Shown: positions 40,340-49,688 of the stretch, piece by piece
Layout: every line of letters starts with the position of its first letter
Position numbering within the stretch: the stretch's first letter is position 1
Source of the DNA: Novosphingobium sp. JCM 18896
GTDB taxonomy: Bacteria > Pseudomonadota > Alphaproteobacteria > Sphingomonadales > Sphingomonadaceae
Length of the DNA: 64,000 bases
Direction: 5' to 3'
NCBI RefSeq assembly: GCF_025938095.1
Contig: NZ_JAPCZF010000002.1
Coordinates: forward strand, 558,001 to 622,000
Position numbers and translations under genes: made by a program
The notes under the pieces: generated by a model
Databases searched by the model: none
The model's input: the letters and a program-made list of their open reading frames with translations, nothing else
Told to the model about the DNA's origin: nothing

Positions 40340-42997
40340 ATGATCCGCATAGTCCTGGCCTCGCTGCTGGCCACCGTTCCCGCGCAGCTCCTCGCCCAAG
40401 CCCCCGCTCCCGCCGCTGCTTCACCCGAGGCCGCGCCCTATCCCAAGGGGCAGCTGACCGACCTCGTCCAGCCGCAGGACTATCGGCTCGACCTGACCGT
40501 CGATCCGGCCAAGGAGGGTTTCTCGGGCCATGCCGAGATCGACGCGCTGCTCAAGCGGCCGAGCACGACGATCCACCTGCACGGCCGCGACTTCGTCATG
40601 CGCAGCGCCACCGCACGCGTCGGCAACCGCACGTTCGCGGGCAGCTGGAAGCAGCTCGACGATACCGGCGTCGCCGCGCTGACCTTCGCCGAGCTGCTGC
40701 CCGCAGGGCCGGTGATCCTCGCCTTCGACTATGACGCGAAGTTCCAGGACGGGCCCGCGGGGATGTTCCGCGTCCAGGTCGGCGGCGACTGGTATTCGTG
40801 GAGCCAGTTCGAATCGATCGACGCGCGCGCGGCCTTCCCCGGCTTCGACCAGCCCTCGTTCAAGACCTCGTTCACCGTCACCCTGCGCACGCCGCCGGGG
40901 CTCAAGGCGGTGAGCAATGCGCCCGAGACCGAAACGAAGATCGAGAACGGGCTCGCCGTCCACCGCTTCGCGCGCACCCTGCCGTTGCCGACCTATCTGG
41001 TGGCGATGATGGTCGGGCCGTTCGAGACCGTGGCCAGCGAGGTCGCGCCGACGCCGCAGCGCGCCAAGCCGCTGCCGCTGCGCGTGGTCTCGACCCGGCA
41101 GAACGCCGCCAAGCTCGACTTCGCGCTGCAGGGCTCGAAGGAGATCGTCGCGCTGCTCGAAGACTATTTCGCCGACGGTTTTCCCTATCCCAAGCTCGAC
41201 CAGATCACCTCGCCGATCATGCCCGGGGCCATGGAGAACGCCGGCGCCGACCTCTACGGCGATCCGATCCTGGTGATGGACCGCGACGCGCCGACGCCGC
41301 AGAAGCGCCAGTTCGGCATGGTCGTCGCGCACGAGCTCGCGCACCAGTGGTTCGGCGATCTCGTCACGCCGACCTGGTGGGACGACATCTGGCTCAACGA
41401 GAGCTTCGCCAACTGGATGGGCTATCGCATCGGCCAGGAATGGCGGCCCGATCTCAACATCGGCGCGGGTGCATTGGCCGAGGGTTTCGCGGCGATGGAC
41501 ACCGACGCGCTGGTCGCCGGCCGGCCGATCCACCAGCCGATCGCCACCAACGGCGAGATCGATTCGGCCTTCGATTCGATTACCTATGGCAAGGGCGGCC
41601 ACGTCGTCGCGATGATCGCCGCCTTCATGGGCGACATCCCGTTCCGCGACGGCGTGCGCCGCTACATGGCCGCGCATCGCTATGGCAACGCCACCAGCAC
41701 CGACTTCTTCAAGGCCATGGCCGAAGCCGCGCACGATCCGCGGATCGTCCCGGCCATGCAGAGCTTCATCGACCAGCAGGGCGTGCCGCTGCTGACCTTC
41801 AGCCGCACCGCCGAGGGCGGCTATACCGTTCGTCAGAGCCGCTACGCCGCGCTGGGCACTACGGCGCCGGCCACACGCTGGGGCGTGCCCTTGTGCCTGC
41901 GCCGCGGCGAAGCGCGCGCCTGCAGCCTGCTGACCGACGAGAGCGCCACGATCGAGCTGCCCGCAGGCAGCGGACCGCTGGTGCCGAATGCCGGCGGCAC
42001 CGGTTACTACCGCTTCGAACTGCCCGCGGCCGACTGGGACGCGCTGATCGCCGGTACCGACAAGCTCAGCGGCGGCGAGGCCCAGGCCTTGGTCGATTCG
42101 CTCCACGCCAGCGTGCTCGCGGGGCGCGGCAATGCCACGCGGCTTGCCGCGCTCGCCGAGAATCTCGTCCATCATCCCGATACCTATGCCAGCGACAGGG
42201 CAACCGATGCGCTCGGCGATCTCGCGGCGATGGGTCTGCTCGACGATCGCGGCCGCCGCGGTCTGCGCCGCCTGGTCGAACGGCTCTATCGCCCGCTGCT
42301 GACGCAATACGGCTTCGATCCGCGCGCCGGCGCCTATTCCGCCGAAGCCCCCGAACGCGCGCAGCGGCGCGTGCAGATCGTCGGCCGCCTGGCCGGGGCC
42401 GGCCGCGACAAGGAGCTGCGCCGCCGCATCTCGACAGCGACCCGCGCCTTCCTCGCCGGCGACGGCAAGGCGCTCGATCGCGCCTGGTACGGCATGGGCT
42501 TCGAAATGAGCGTCGCCCAGGGCAAGGTCTCGGCGGCCAAGGCGCTGGTCGACAAGGCTCTGGCCTCCGAAGACCCGGCCTTCCGCCCGGTCGCGCTGGG
42601 CGCCGCGGCGAACAGCGGCTCGAAGGACGTAGCCAATTGGCTGCTCAACGGCCTGTCGGACAAGCGCCTGCGCGCGAGCGAGAAGAACGACCTGTTGCGC
42701 GGGGTACTGCTGACCGGCCAGACGCGCGAGATCGGTTACACCTATCTGCGCGCCAACCTCGACGCGCTGACCTCGGGCAGCAATGGGATCTTTTTCTCAT
42801 CGCGGCTGCCGCAGTTCCTCGCGCACTTCTGCTCGGCCGAGCGCGCTGACGAATTCGCGCGCGACCTGCGCCCGCGCTTCGCCGGCAAGCCCGGTGCGCT
42901 CGAACTCGAGCGCACGATCGAACGCGTGCGCAATTGCGGCCTGCTGCGCGACAAGCGCGAGACCGCGATCTCGTCGGAATTCGCGCGGTTCAGGTAA
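40340..42997 (+). CDS. M1 family aminopeptidase (ERAP1-like)
   Basis: This 885-residue protein with a signal peptide (VLASLLATVPAQLLAQ) has the M1 exopeptidase motif PGAMENAGADLYG, the zinc site HELAHQWFGDL at residues 331-341 (His331, Glu332, His335) and the third ligand Glu354 in WLNESFANWMG. A downstream Tyr region (DSITYGKGGHVVAMIAAFMG) fits the transition-state stabiliser. A C-terminal ERAP1-like helical domain follows. It would be periplasmic and trim N-terminal residues from peptides. It is convergent with, and overlaps by 8 bases, the sensor kinase gene. Confidence 0.92.
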   Translation: MIRIVLASLLATVPAQLLAQAPAPAAASPEAAPYPKGQLTDLVQPQDYRLDLTVDPAKEGFSGHAEIDALLKRPSTTIHLHGRDFVMRSATARVGNRTFAGSWKQLDDTGVAALTFAELLPAGPVILAFDYDAKFQDGPAGMFRVQVGGDWYSWSQFESIDARAAFPGFDQPSFKTSFTVTLRTPPGLKAVSNAPETETKIENGLAVHRFARTLPLPTYLVAMMVGPFETVASEVAPTPQRAKPLPLRVVSTRQNAAKLDFALQGSKEIVALLEDYFADGFPYPKLDQITSPIMPGAMENAGADLYGDPILVMDRDAPTPQKRQFGMVVAHELAHQWFGDLVTPTWWDDIWLNESFANWMGYRIGQEWRPDLNIGAGALAEGFAAMDTDALVAGRPIHQPIATNGEIDSAFDSITYGKGGHVVAMIAAFMGDIPFRDGVRRYMAAHRYGNATSTDFFKAMAEAAHDPRIVPAMQSFIDQQGVPLLTFSRTAEGGYTVRQSRYAALGTTAPATRWGVPLCLRRGEARACSLLTDESATIELPAGSGPLVPNAGGTGYYRFELPAADWDALIAGTDKLSGGEAQALVDSLHASVLAGRGNATRLAALAENLVHHPDTYASDRATDALGDLAAMGLLDDRGRRGLRRLVERLYRPLLTQYGFDPRAGAYSAEAPERAQRRVQIVGRLAGAGRDKELRRRISTATRAFLAGDGKALDRAWYGMGFEMSVAQGKVSAAKALVDKALASEDPAFRPVALGAAANSGSKDVANWLLNGLSDKRLRASEKNDLLRGVLLTGQTREIGYTYLRANLDALTSGSNGIFFSSRLPQFLAHFCSAERADEFARDLRPRFAGKPGALELERTIERVRNCGLLRDKRETAISSEFARFR

Positions 42998-44447
42998 GCG
43001 GCAAACTTAGCGTCGCGACCAGGCCCGTGACCTGACCGTCCGCCCCGCGGCGATTGGCCAGGGTCAGCGCACCGCCATGCTGCTCGGCGATCGCACGCGC
43101 GAGCGTGAGGCCGAGACCGGCGCCGCCCGTGGCGCTGTTGCGCGAGGGGTCGCCGCGCGAGAACGGCTCAAGCATGCGTTCGAGATCGGCCTCGGCGATG
43201 CCCGGCCCGTCATCCTCGATCCAGATCACCACGTGGCGGCTCTCGCGCGCCAGCGAGACGCGCGCACGCTGGCCATAGCGCAAGGCATTGTCGATCAGGT
43301 TGCGCAGGCCGCGGCGCAGCCAGGTCGCGCGCAGCGGCAGGACCACACGCTGGGTGTCGAGCAGTTCGACCGGCTCGCCCATGTCCTCGTATTCCTCGAC
43401 CACCGAGGCGACCAGCGCCGAGATCTCGGACTTCTCGAGCGGATCGCTGGGCCGGCCGACGCGTGCGAGCGAGAGGATGTCGTCGAGCGAGCGGGTGATG
43501 TCCTCGATCGTCGCAGCCATGCGCGCGCGCTCGGTGTCGTCCTCGACCGATTCGATGCGCACACGCAAGGCCGCCAGCGGCGTCTTGAGATCGTGGCCGA
43601 TCGCGCCGAGCATCACGTCTTTCTCGTCGAGCAGGGCGGCGATGCGCGCTTCCATGGCATTGTGCGCGACGATCAGGCGGCGCACGTCGCCAGGGCCCTG
43701 CGGCGCGATCTGTCCCTCGGGGTTGCGCGTCTCGGCGAAGCGTTCGAGCCGCTGGGTCAATTGCGCGAGCGGACGCGTGATCCGGCGCAGGATCAGCGCG
43801 ATCGCACCGACGAGGACGATGTAGATGAACAAGGTCTGGAGCAGCAGCGACATGACGATCGCGCGCTCGCCCGGCGGCACGACCGCGCGGGCGACCACCC
43901 AGCCGCTGCCGTCGGGCATCTGCACCGCGGCGAGGATCACCTGGGTGGGTCTCTGCTCGTGCTGCGCGGCCAGCATGCGCTGCTGGCGATCCATGCGACG
44001 GCGGGTGATCTCGTCCCGCGCGATCTCGCGGCGCAGCACGACCACGTCGGCGGCGGCGAAATCCTGATCGGCGAGGATCCGGCGCAGTTCGCGCGCGGCC
44101 TCGGCATCGGGCCTGTCTCCGGCCTGCAGCGGCGCGGCGGCGACGCGCTCGAGGCGGAAACCACCGCCGCCATCGCGCCGCGGCCCCGGCCCCCTGTCGG
44201 GACCGCGTTCGCGGCGCATATCGGTGTCTCGCTCGCGCGGGCGGCGCTCTTCGCGCCGATCCTGATCGTCGTCGCGCGCGGTCATCAGCAGGCGGAAGGC
44301 GGCCGAATGGAGCAGCGCGGCCTCGCGCCGTTCGGCCCCGGCGCGATAGGCGAGCACGGCACCGATGGTCTGCGCCGCAAGCAGCGCGACGGCCACGGCG
44401 AGCATCATCTGCCCCATCAGGCTGCGCGGAAGCAGGCGACGGATCAC
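42990..44447 (-). CDS. HAMP-containing sensor histidine kinase
   Basis: The start is GTG at 44447 within the GTGA overlap with the response regulator stop; an ATG at 44420 is possible. The 485-residue protein has TM1 (MMLAVAVALLAAQTIGAVLA), a periplasmic segment with many Arg/Glu/Asp residues, and TM2 (AIVMSLLLQTLFIYIVLVGA) followed by HAMP. It also has the H-box AIGHDLKTPLAALRV, the N-box LRRGLRNLIDNALRYG, G1 VIWIEDDGPGIAEADLERML and G2 GGAGLGLTLARAIA. It would phosphorylate the adjacent OmpR-type regulator in response to an envelope signal. Confidence 0.92.
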   Translation of the reverse strand: MIRRLLPRSLMGQMMLAVAVALLAAQTIGAVLAYRAGAERREAALLHSAAFRLLMTARDDDQDRREERRPRERDTDMRRERGPDRGPGPRRDGGGGFRLERVAAAPLQAGDRPDAEAARELRRILADQDFAAADVVVLRREIARDEITRRRMDRQQRMLAAQHEQRPTQVILAAVQMPDGSGWVVARAVVPPGERAIVMSLLLQTLFIYIVLVGAIALILRRITRPLAQLTQRLERFAETRNPEGQIAPQGPGDVRRLIVAHNAMEARIAALLDEKDVMLGAIGHDLKTPLAALRVRIESVEDDTERARMAATIEDITRSLDDILSLARVGRPSDPLEKSEISALVASVVEEYEDMGEPVELLDTQRVVLPLRATWLRRGLRNLIDNALRYGQRARVSLARESRHVVIWIEDDGPGIAEADLERMLEPFSRGDPSRNSATGGAGLGLTLARAIAEQHGGALTLANRRGADGQVTGLVATLSLPLT

Positions 44448-45172
44448 GCGGCGGTGCGCTTCACGTCGGCCGCGAACATGTAGCCGCCGCCCCATACCGT
44501 CTGGATCAGCTGCGGATTGCGACTGTCGAGCTCAATCTTGCGGCGCAGGCGGCTGACCTGGTTGTCGACCGCACGGTCGAACAGATGCGCCTCGCGGCCC
44601 TGGACCATGTCGAGCAGGCGATCGCGATCGAGCACCTGACGCGGGTGCTCGAGAAAGGCCATCAGCAGCCGGAACTCGACCGAGGAGATCGCCACGATCG
44701 CGCCTTCGGTATCGATCAGCCGGCGCTTGAGCGGATCGAGTTTCCAGCCCTCAAATTCGAACATCTCGTTGTCCGCGGGCTGGGCGGCGCGGCCGGCACG
44801 GCGCAACACCGAGCGGATCCGCGCGACGAGCTCGCGCGGCTCGAACGGCTTCACGACATAGTCGTCGGCACCGATCTCGAGCCCGACGATGCGATCGGTC
44901 GCCTCGCCGCGCGCGGTCAGGAAGATCGTCGGGATCGCCTTGGCCTCGACCAGGTGGCGGCACAGCGACAGGCCATCCTCACCGGGCATCATGATGTCGA
45001 GCAGGACGAGATCGGGCGTCTCGTCACGGATGTGCGTGCGCGCGTCGGCGGCGCTGGCGGCCTGGGTAACGTCGAACCCCTGGCGCGAGAGGTACTCGGC
45101 CAGGGGTTCGCGCAAGGCGGCTTCGTCGTCGACGAGCAGCAGTCGGACGGGCGCGGTATCGGTCATCGTCAC
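44444..45172 (-). CDS. OmpR family response regulator
   Basis: This 242-residue protein has receiver residues RLLLVDDEAALREPLAEYLS with the phospho-acceptor Asp59 in LVLLDIMMPGEDGL, Thr in TIFLTARGEA and Lys in ADDYVVKPFEPREL. A winged-helix output domain follows (MFEFEGWKLDPLKRRLIDTE; EFRLLMAFLEHPRQVLDRDR; VDNQVSRLRRKIELDSRNPQ; IQTVWGGGYMFAADVKR). It is coupled to the kinase gene by overlap and lies 20 bases after the EF-hand gene, so the three genes probably form one operon. Confidence 0.93.
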   Translation of the reverse strand: MTMTDTAPVRLLLVDDEAALREPLAEYLSRQGFDVTQAASAADARTHIRDETPDLVLLDIMMPGEDGLSLCRHLVEAKAIPTIFLTARGEATDRIVGLEIGADDYVVKPFEPRELVARIRSVLRRAGRAAQPADNEMFEFEGWKLDPLKRRLIDTEGAIVAISSVEFRLLMAFLEHPRQVLDRDRLLDMVQGREAHLFDRAVDNQVSRLRRKIELDSRNPQLIQTVWGGGYMFAADVKRTAA

Positions 45173-45192
45173 GCTCTACCGCGCTCCGTTCT

Positions 45193-45780
45193 TTAGTTGG
45201 CCTGGGGCGCCGCGGGGGCACCGGCGCGGTTCTTCCACTGGTCGCGCATGGCCTGGCGCGCGGCCTGGCGCTCTTCCTTGGTCACCGTACCGTCCTTGTT
45301 GGCGTCGACACGGTCGAAGCGCGTCATGGCCGCCTGGGTGAATTCGGCCTGGGTCACCGCGCCATCCTTGTCGCCATCGGCCATGCGGCCCATGCCGCCG
45401 CCGCGATGGCCCCAGGGGCCGCGACCGGGACCACCGTGGCCGCGCATGCCGGCACCATGCTCGCCGGGACCGCGCTCGCCCTGGGCACCAGCCATCTTCG
45501 GACCGCGCTGGTGCGCGCTGTCGAATTCGGCGCGCGAGATCTGACCGTTCTTGTCGGTGTCGATCCGGTCGAACATCGCCGTGCGACGTGCGGCGCGGTC
45601 GGCCTGGTCGATCTTGCCGTCCTTGTTGACGTCCATGCGGGCGAAATGCTCCTGCGCCTTGGCCTGGGCTTCGGCGCGGGTGACCGGCGCATCGCGCTTG
45701 GCCTGCTCGGCATAGGCAGCGCCGGCGAGTGCGGTGGCGGTCAGCGAAATACCCAGAGCGATCTTGCGGGTGAGGGTCAT
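45193..45780 (-). CDS. secreted EF-hand calcium-binding protein
   Basis: This 195-residue protein with a signal peptide (LGISLTATALAGAAYA) has four EF-hand loops: DVNKDGKIDQAD, DTDKNGQISRAE, DGDKDGAVTQAE and DANKDGTVTKEE. They are separated by a Gly/His/Arg-rich linker (GEHGAGMRGHGGPGRGPWGH). It would bind calcium in the periplasm. It precedes the OmpR-type regulator and kinase on the same strand, suggesting it is a sensor accessory or a target of the same system. Confidence 0.88.
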   Translation of the reverse strand: MTLTRKIALGISLTATALAGAAYAEQAKRDAPVTRAEAQAKAQEHFARMDVNKDGKIDQADRAARRTAMFDRIDTDKNGQISRAEFDSAHQRGPKMAGAQGERGPGEHGAGMRGHGGPGRGPWGHRGGGMGRMADGDKDGAVTQAEFTQAAMTRFDRVDANKDGTVTKEERQAARQAMRDQWKNRAGAPAAPQAN

Positions 45781-45811
45781 GTCAAATCTCCGTCCATTCT
45801 CGAATAAGGGG

Positions 45812-45857
45812 GAGGCCGCGATGATTTTGAAGGGAGGGGGAACCTCACCGCGGCCTC
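45812..45857 (-). other. hairpin in the leader of the EF-hand gene
   Basis: GAGGCCGCG (45812-45820) and CGCGGCCTC (45849-45857) are a perfect 9-base inverted repeat around a 28-base loop, about 30 bases upstream of the EF-hand start on the minus strand. The rest of the gap 45781-46248 holds one palindromic element (46027) and no gene that I can support. Confidence 0.4.
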
Positions 45858-46026
45858 TTGTCCTTGCTTCTAGATGCGGAATGTCGCGCGTTTATGCCGG
45901 GTTCCGGGTTTATTGTCGTCAATTGTCACAGGCCGCGTTCCTCGTTCATCTTGTCGCAAGTGGCAAGTCGTCGTGCCAACACGACGCGTAAGAAGCTCCC
46001 TGCCTGTCAGCCCCGCCACGAACGCC

Positions 46027-46131
46027 CGTCATCCCCGCGAAGGCGGGGATCCATCACCCGAGTTCTCCGCTCGAACCGCGGTGCAGACAGGAAGCCCCCG
46101 GAGATGGATCCCCGCCTTCGCGGGGATGACG
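46027..46131. repeat. palindromic intergenic element, family B variant (CGTCATCCCCGCG)
   Basis: CGTCATCCCCGCGAAGGCGG and GGATCCATC pair with GATGGATCCCCGCCTTCGCG and GGGATGACG across a middle of about 45 bases. It lies in the gap between the divergent EF-hand and M48 protease genes. Confidence 0.85.
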
Positions 46132-46248
46132 GGAAGAGAATGATGGCGTGCAGACGGGGATGACGTATCTGCACGCCGTGGCTACACATCTCCCATGCCG
46201 CTTCCGCTTCACGCCCGGTTCAGGGCTTTTCGGGCTAATCCCGCCGCC

Positions 46249-47655
46249 ATGCGCCTCCCATTCGCAAGGACCGGTCGCCTGGAATGCCGTCAATGGGCAC
46301 GCCATCGCTTTACTCGGGGCCTGATCGCGGCCCTGGCCGCATCGACGCTCCTGGCTCAGCCCGTCGCCGCGCAATCGATCCTACGCGATGCCGAGACCGA
46401 GGCGCTGCTGCGCGACATGTCGACGCCGCTGGTCAAGGCCACCGGGCTCGATCCCAAGAACGTCGACGTGGTCCTGGTCAACGATCCCTCGGTCAACGCC
46501 TTCGTCGCGGGCGGGCAGATCGTCTATCTGAACTCGGGCCTGATCAACACCGCCGACACCGCCAACGAGGTTCAGGGGGTGATCGCGCACGAATTGGGCC
46601 ACGTCGTCGGCGGTCACGTCATCAGCGATGGTGGCGGCAAGGCGGCGAGCGGCATCAGCCTGCTGTCGCTGCTGCTCGGCGCCGCGGCGGCTGCGGCCGG
46701 TGGCGGCGATGCCGCGATCGGCGTGCTGATGGCCGGCCAGCAGGCGGCCATGGGCAAGTACCTGGCCTTCAGCCGCGGCCAGGAATCGAGCGCCGATGCC
46801 GCCGGCGCAAAGTTCCTCTCGAGCGCGGGGATCAGCGGCCGCGGCTCGGTCGCCTTCTTCAAGAAATTGCAGAACCTCGAATTCCGCTACGGCTACACGC
46901 GCAATGCCGACAGCGAGTTCTATTCGAGCCACCCGATGACGGGTGACCGCATCACCACCCTGCAGGACGTCTACGAGAAGGACCCGGCCTGGACCAAGCC
47001 CAGCGATCCGACGATCGAGGCGCGGTTCCAGCGCGCCAAGGCCAAGCTGTTCGGCTATCTGGCCGAGCCGGCGGACACGATGCGCGTCTATCCCGAGACC
47101 AACACCAGCGTGCCCGCACGCTATGCCCGCGCCTATGCCTGGCACAAGGACGCGCACGTCGACAAGGCGATGGTCGAGGCCGATGCCCTGCTCAAGCAGT
47201 CACCCGACGATCCCTATTTCCTCGAGCTCAAGGGCCAGATCCTGCTCGAATCGGGGCGGCCGACCGACGCTTTGGGCCCGCTGCGCCGCGCCACCGAGCT
47301 GACCGGCAACCAGCCGCTGATCGCCACGACCTTCGGCCACGCGCTGATCGCCACCGAGGATCCGAAGAATTTCCAGGAGGCTCAGCGCGTGCTCAAGGCC
47401 GCGGTCGCGCGCGACCGCGAGAACCCCTTCGCCTGGTACCAACTCGGCGTGGTCTATGCCGCCAACGGCGACAATGCCCGCGCGCGGCTCGCGAGTGCCG
47501 AGCAGCAGGTGCTCTCGATGCGCATGCCCGAGGCCCTGGCCAGCGCCGAAGCGGCCGAGTCAGCCTTGCCCAAGGGTACGCCCGACTGGCTGCGCGCGCA
47601 GGACATAGCGCTGCAGGCGCGCGCCGAGATTGAACGCAACCGCAAACGCCGCTAG
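46249..47655 (+). CDS. M48 family metalloprotease with C-terminal TPRs (BepA-like)
   Basis: From ATG 46249 (MRLPFARTGRLECRQWARHR) the 468-residue protein has a signal peptide (LIAALAASTLLAQPVAAQ) and the zinc site HELGHVVGGHV (about residues 114-118). It also has GQESSADAAGAKFLSSAGIS with the third ligand Glu, YSSHPMTGDRITTLQ, and then TPR-like helices (SPDDPYFLELKGQILLESGR; AWYQLGVVYAANGDNARARL). BepA/YfgC proteases guard outer membrane protein assembly in the periplasm. An in-frame ATG at 46195 would add residues before the signal peptide and is less likely. Confidence 0.9.
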   Translation: MRLPFARTGRLECRQWARHRFTRGLIAALAASTLLAQPVAAQSILRDAETEALLRDMSTPLVKATGLDPKNVDVVLVNDPSVNAFVAGGQIVYLNSGLINTADTANEVQGVIAHELGHVVGGHVISDGGGKAASGISLLSLLLGAAAAAAGGGDAAIGVLMAGQQAAMGKYLAFSRGQESSADAAGAKFLSSAGISGRGSVAFFKKLQNLEFRYGYTRNADSEFYSSHPMTGDRITTLQDVYEKDPAWTKPSDPTIEARFQRAKAKLFGYLAEPADTMRVYPETNTSVPARYARAYAWHKDAHVDKAMVEADALLKQSPDDPYFLELKGQILLESGRPTDALGPLRRATELTGNQPLIATTFGHALIATEDPKNFQEAQRVLKAAVARDRENPFAWYQLGVVYAANGDNARARLASAEQQVLSMRMPEALASAEAAESALPKGTPDWLRAQDIALQARAEIERNRKRR

Positions 47656-47665
47656 CGCACGCGCC

Positions 47666-48406
47666 ATGACACAGACCAGCTCTCGCAAGGGGACGGTGCT
47701 CGCCGTCGTGGCCGTCGTCCTGGCGCTGGGCGCCGGCCTGCTCGTCGGCCGCTTCTGGCGCGCGCCGGTCGATGCCGGCGACCGTGCCGGGATCGAGAAG
47801 ATCGTCCGCGAGTATATCCTCGAGCATCCCGAGATCCTGCCCGAGGCGATGCAGAACCTGCAGAAGCGTGAGAACGCGCAGGCGCTGTCGGGCATCCGCG
47901 ACCAGGTCCACACGCCGTTCCCCGGCGCCGTGCTCGGCAATCCGCAGGGCAAGGTCACGCTCGTCGAGTTCACCGACTATGCCTGCACCTTCTGCCGCCA
48001 GAGCGTCGCCGAGGTCGAGCAGCTGATCGCCGCCAATCCCGAGCTGCGCGTCGTCGTGCGCGACCTGCCGATCCTGAGCCCGCGCAGCGCCGATGCCGCC
48101 AAGATGGCGCTCGCCGCGGCCGAGCAGGGCAAGTACGCGGCCTTCCACCACGCGATGTTCGCCGCGGGCCAGCCCGGCCCCGAGACGATCCAGGCCGCCG
48201 CCCAGGCTGCCGGCCTCGACATGGCGCGCGCGCAAAGGGTGATCGCCGATCCGCGGATCGAGACCGAGCTGGCACGCAACATCGACTTCGCCCGCCAGCT
48301 CGGCTTCAACGGCACACCGGCCTGGATCGCCGGCGATCAGCTGCTCTCGGGCGCGGTCGGCAAGGCGCGTCTGAGCGAAGCGATCGAAGCCGCGAAGAAG
48401 GGGTAA
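47666..48406 (+). CDS. DsbA-family thiol oxidoreductase (membrane-anchored)
   Basis: From ATG 47666 the 246-residue protein has an N-terminal membrane anchor (VLAVVAVVLALGAGLLVGRF), an EYILEHPEILPEAMQNLQKR helix and a thioredoxin fold with the redox motif CTFC (Cys107, Cys110) in VEFTDYACTFCRQSVAEVEQ. It also has the cis-Pro region FNGTPAWIAGDQL. This is the sphingomonad DsbA-like (ScsC/BdbD-like) periplasmic type. It follows the M48 gene by 10 bases, so both probably act in outer-membrane or secreted protein quality control. Confidence 0.88.
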   Translation: MTQTSSRKGTVLAVVAVVLALGAGLLVGRFWRAPVDAGDRAGIEKIVREYILEHPEILPEAMQNLQKRENAQALSGIRDQVHTPFPGAVLGNPQGKVTLVEFTDYACTFCRQSVAEVEQLIAANPELRVVVRDLPILSPRSADAAKMALAAAEQGKYAAFHHAMFAAGQPGPETIQAAAQAAGLDMARAQRVIADPRIETELARNIDFARQLGFNGTPAWIAGDQLLSGAVGKARLSEAIEAAKKG

Positions 48407-48414
48407 TCCAGCTT

Positions 48415-48546
48415 CATCCTCCCCGGCACGGGGAGGTGGCAGCCCGCAGGGCTGACGGAGGGGGCTCTCGATCAACGCTGCTTTTGCGGCGCCCCCCCTC
48501 CACCACCCGCTGCGCGGGCGGTCCCCCTCCCCGTACCGGGGAGGAC
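48415..48546. repeat. palindromic intergenic element, family A
   Basis: ATCCTCCCCGGCACGGGGAG and CTCCCCGTACCGGGGAGGAC bound GACGGAGGGGGCTCTC and the matching CCCCCCCTCCACCACCC. It lies between the DsbA-like gene and the end of the cyclase gene; its edge touches the cyclase stop codon. Confidence 0.85.
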
Positions 48547-49688
48547 TAGATCCCCTCCAGCCGATACAGCTCGATCTCGCCGAACTCCTTGGCCAGCGGC
48601 TTGTGCCCGACCGAGATGAACCGGCACTCATCGCACTGGTCGATCAGCAGAGCCGCGGCGAAACTCTCGGTGCAGTAGACACCGCCGACCGGGGTGACTG
48701 GCTCGATCCGCGCGGTGCGGTTGACCTCGCCACCGTACCAGATCCGGTTGCCGGTGATGCGGTCGGTGCCCTGCCAGATCGGGCCATAGTGCACGCCGAT
48801 ACGCATGCCCGCCTCACCGCCCGGTGGGATCAGCGCCAGTGGCAGGTCTTCGAGCCGCTGCTGCAGCGCCAGCGCCAGCCGCGCCGCCACGCGCGGCGTA
48901 TCGACCACCGCGTAGATCGCATCGCCCCAGGTGTTGCGAAACTCGACGTGATCGCCGAATTCGCCCAGCACCGCGCCAATCCGCCCCATGACCTCGGCCA
49001 TGAACAGCGGCAGCTCGCGCTCGCCGAGCCGCGAGAAGCCTTTGTAGTCGGCGAAGAGGATCGAGCGGATCTCGCGCCGGGTGCCGCCCGCGATCGGCGG
49101 ATGCGGCGGAAACACCAGGTCGCGCGGCACGGGTCCTGCGGGGATCGTCACGGTCTCGCGCCCCAGCGCCTGCCACATGCCGATATCGGCTAAGGTGCCG
49201 GCCAGGCCCGTCTTCGACAGCGAGCGGAACTTGTCCGAGATCACCGCGACCTGCACGGCCTCGACCTCGATCTGCTGCGCGCGCAGCGCCGCGAGGCCCA
49301 TCGCGAGGCGCGTGTTGTAGGCGAACTGGTTGTCGTCGCCGACATAGGCGCCCGGCGTCGCGAAATGCACCGAAGCCGCAGCATCGCGGCAGGCGCGGTA
49401 GCGCGCCAGCCAGGCCTCGCCGCCGCAGAGCACCGATTCGGCGACGAAGTCCTCCTCGGCGAACGGCAGCACGACGTTGAGCTCGCCGCCGCGCGCGAGC
49501 AGCGCCTCGGCGACGAGGATATCGGCGCCGCAGGCCAGCGGACCGAAGCCGACCCGCGCGCCGAGCCGGTCGAGCGCTTCGGCTATGCGCACCGCGAGCG
49601 CGGCTTCCTCGTCGCTGCCCGCGTTGAACATATGGCCGCAGTAGACGACGACCGGCGGCCCGGTATCAGGCCCGGCGTCAGTTGCCAT
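48546..49688 (-). CDS. class III adenylate/guanylate-type cyclase with an N-terminal Rossmann/SLOG-like domain
   Basis: This 380-residue protein has an N-terminal domain (PPVVVYCGHMFNAGSDEEAA; GARVGFGPLACGADILVAEA; LNVVLPFAEEDFVAESVLCG) resembling nucleotide-binding SLOG/LOG-type folds found in front of cyclases and TIR-related proteins. The C-terminal class III cyclase has metal Asp214 (LFADYKGFSRL) and Asp256 (FRNTWGDAIYAVV) and transition-state Asn323 and Arg327 (GGEVNRTARIE). The usual adenine-recognition Lys and Asp positions look like Asn252 and Ile316, so the base used is uncertain. It starts 11 bases inside the end of the first TIR gene, in a three-gene operon. The substrate could be ATP, GTP or a pyrimidine nucleotide. 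Confidence 0.82.
   Translation of the reverse strand: MATDAGPDTGPPVVVYCGHMFNAGSDEEAALAVRIAEALDRLGARVGFGPLACGADILVAEALLARGGELNVVLPFAEEDFVAESVLCGGEAWLARYRACRDAAASVHFATPGAYVGDDNQFAYNTRLAMGLAALRAQQIEVEAVQVAVISDKFRSLSKTGLAGTLADIGMWQALGRETVTIPAGPVPRDLVFPPHPPIAGGTRREIRSILFADYKGFSRLGERELPLFMAEVMGRIGAVLGEFGDHVEFRNTWGDAIYAVVDTPRVAARLALALQQRLEDLPLALIPPGGEAGMRIGVHYGPIWQGTDRITGNRIWYGGEVNRTARIEPVTPVGGVYCTESFAAALLIDQCDECRFISVGHKPLAKEFGEIELYRLEGI

Noticed and set aside
45734..46163. Short open frames across the EF-hand/M48 gap
   Set aside because: They run through a palindromic element and have no ribosome site or recognisable product.
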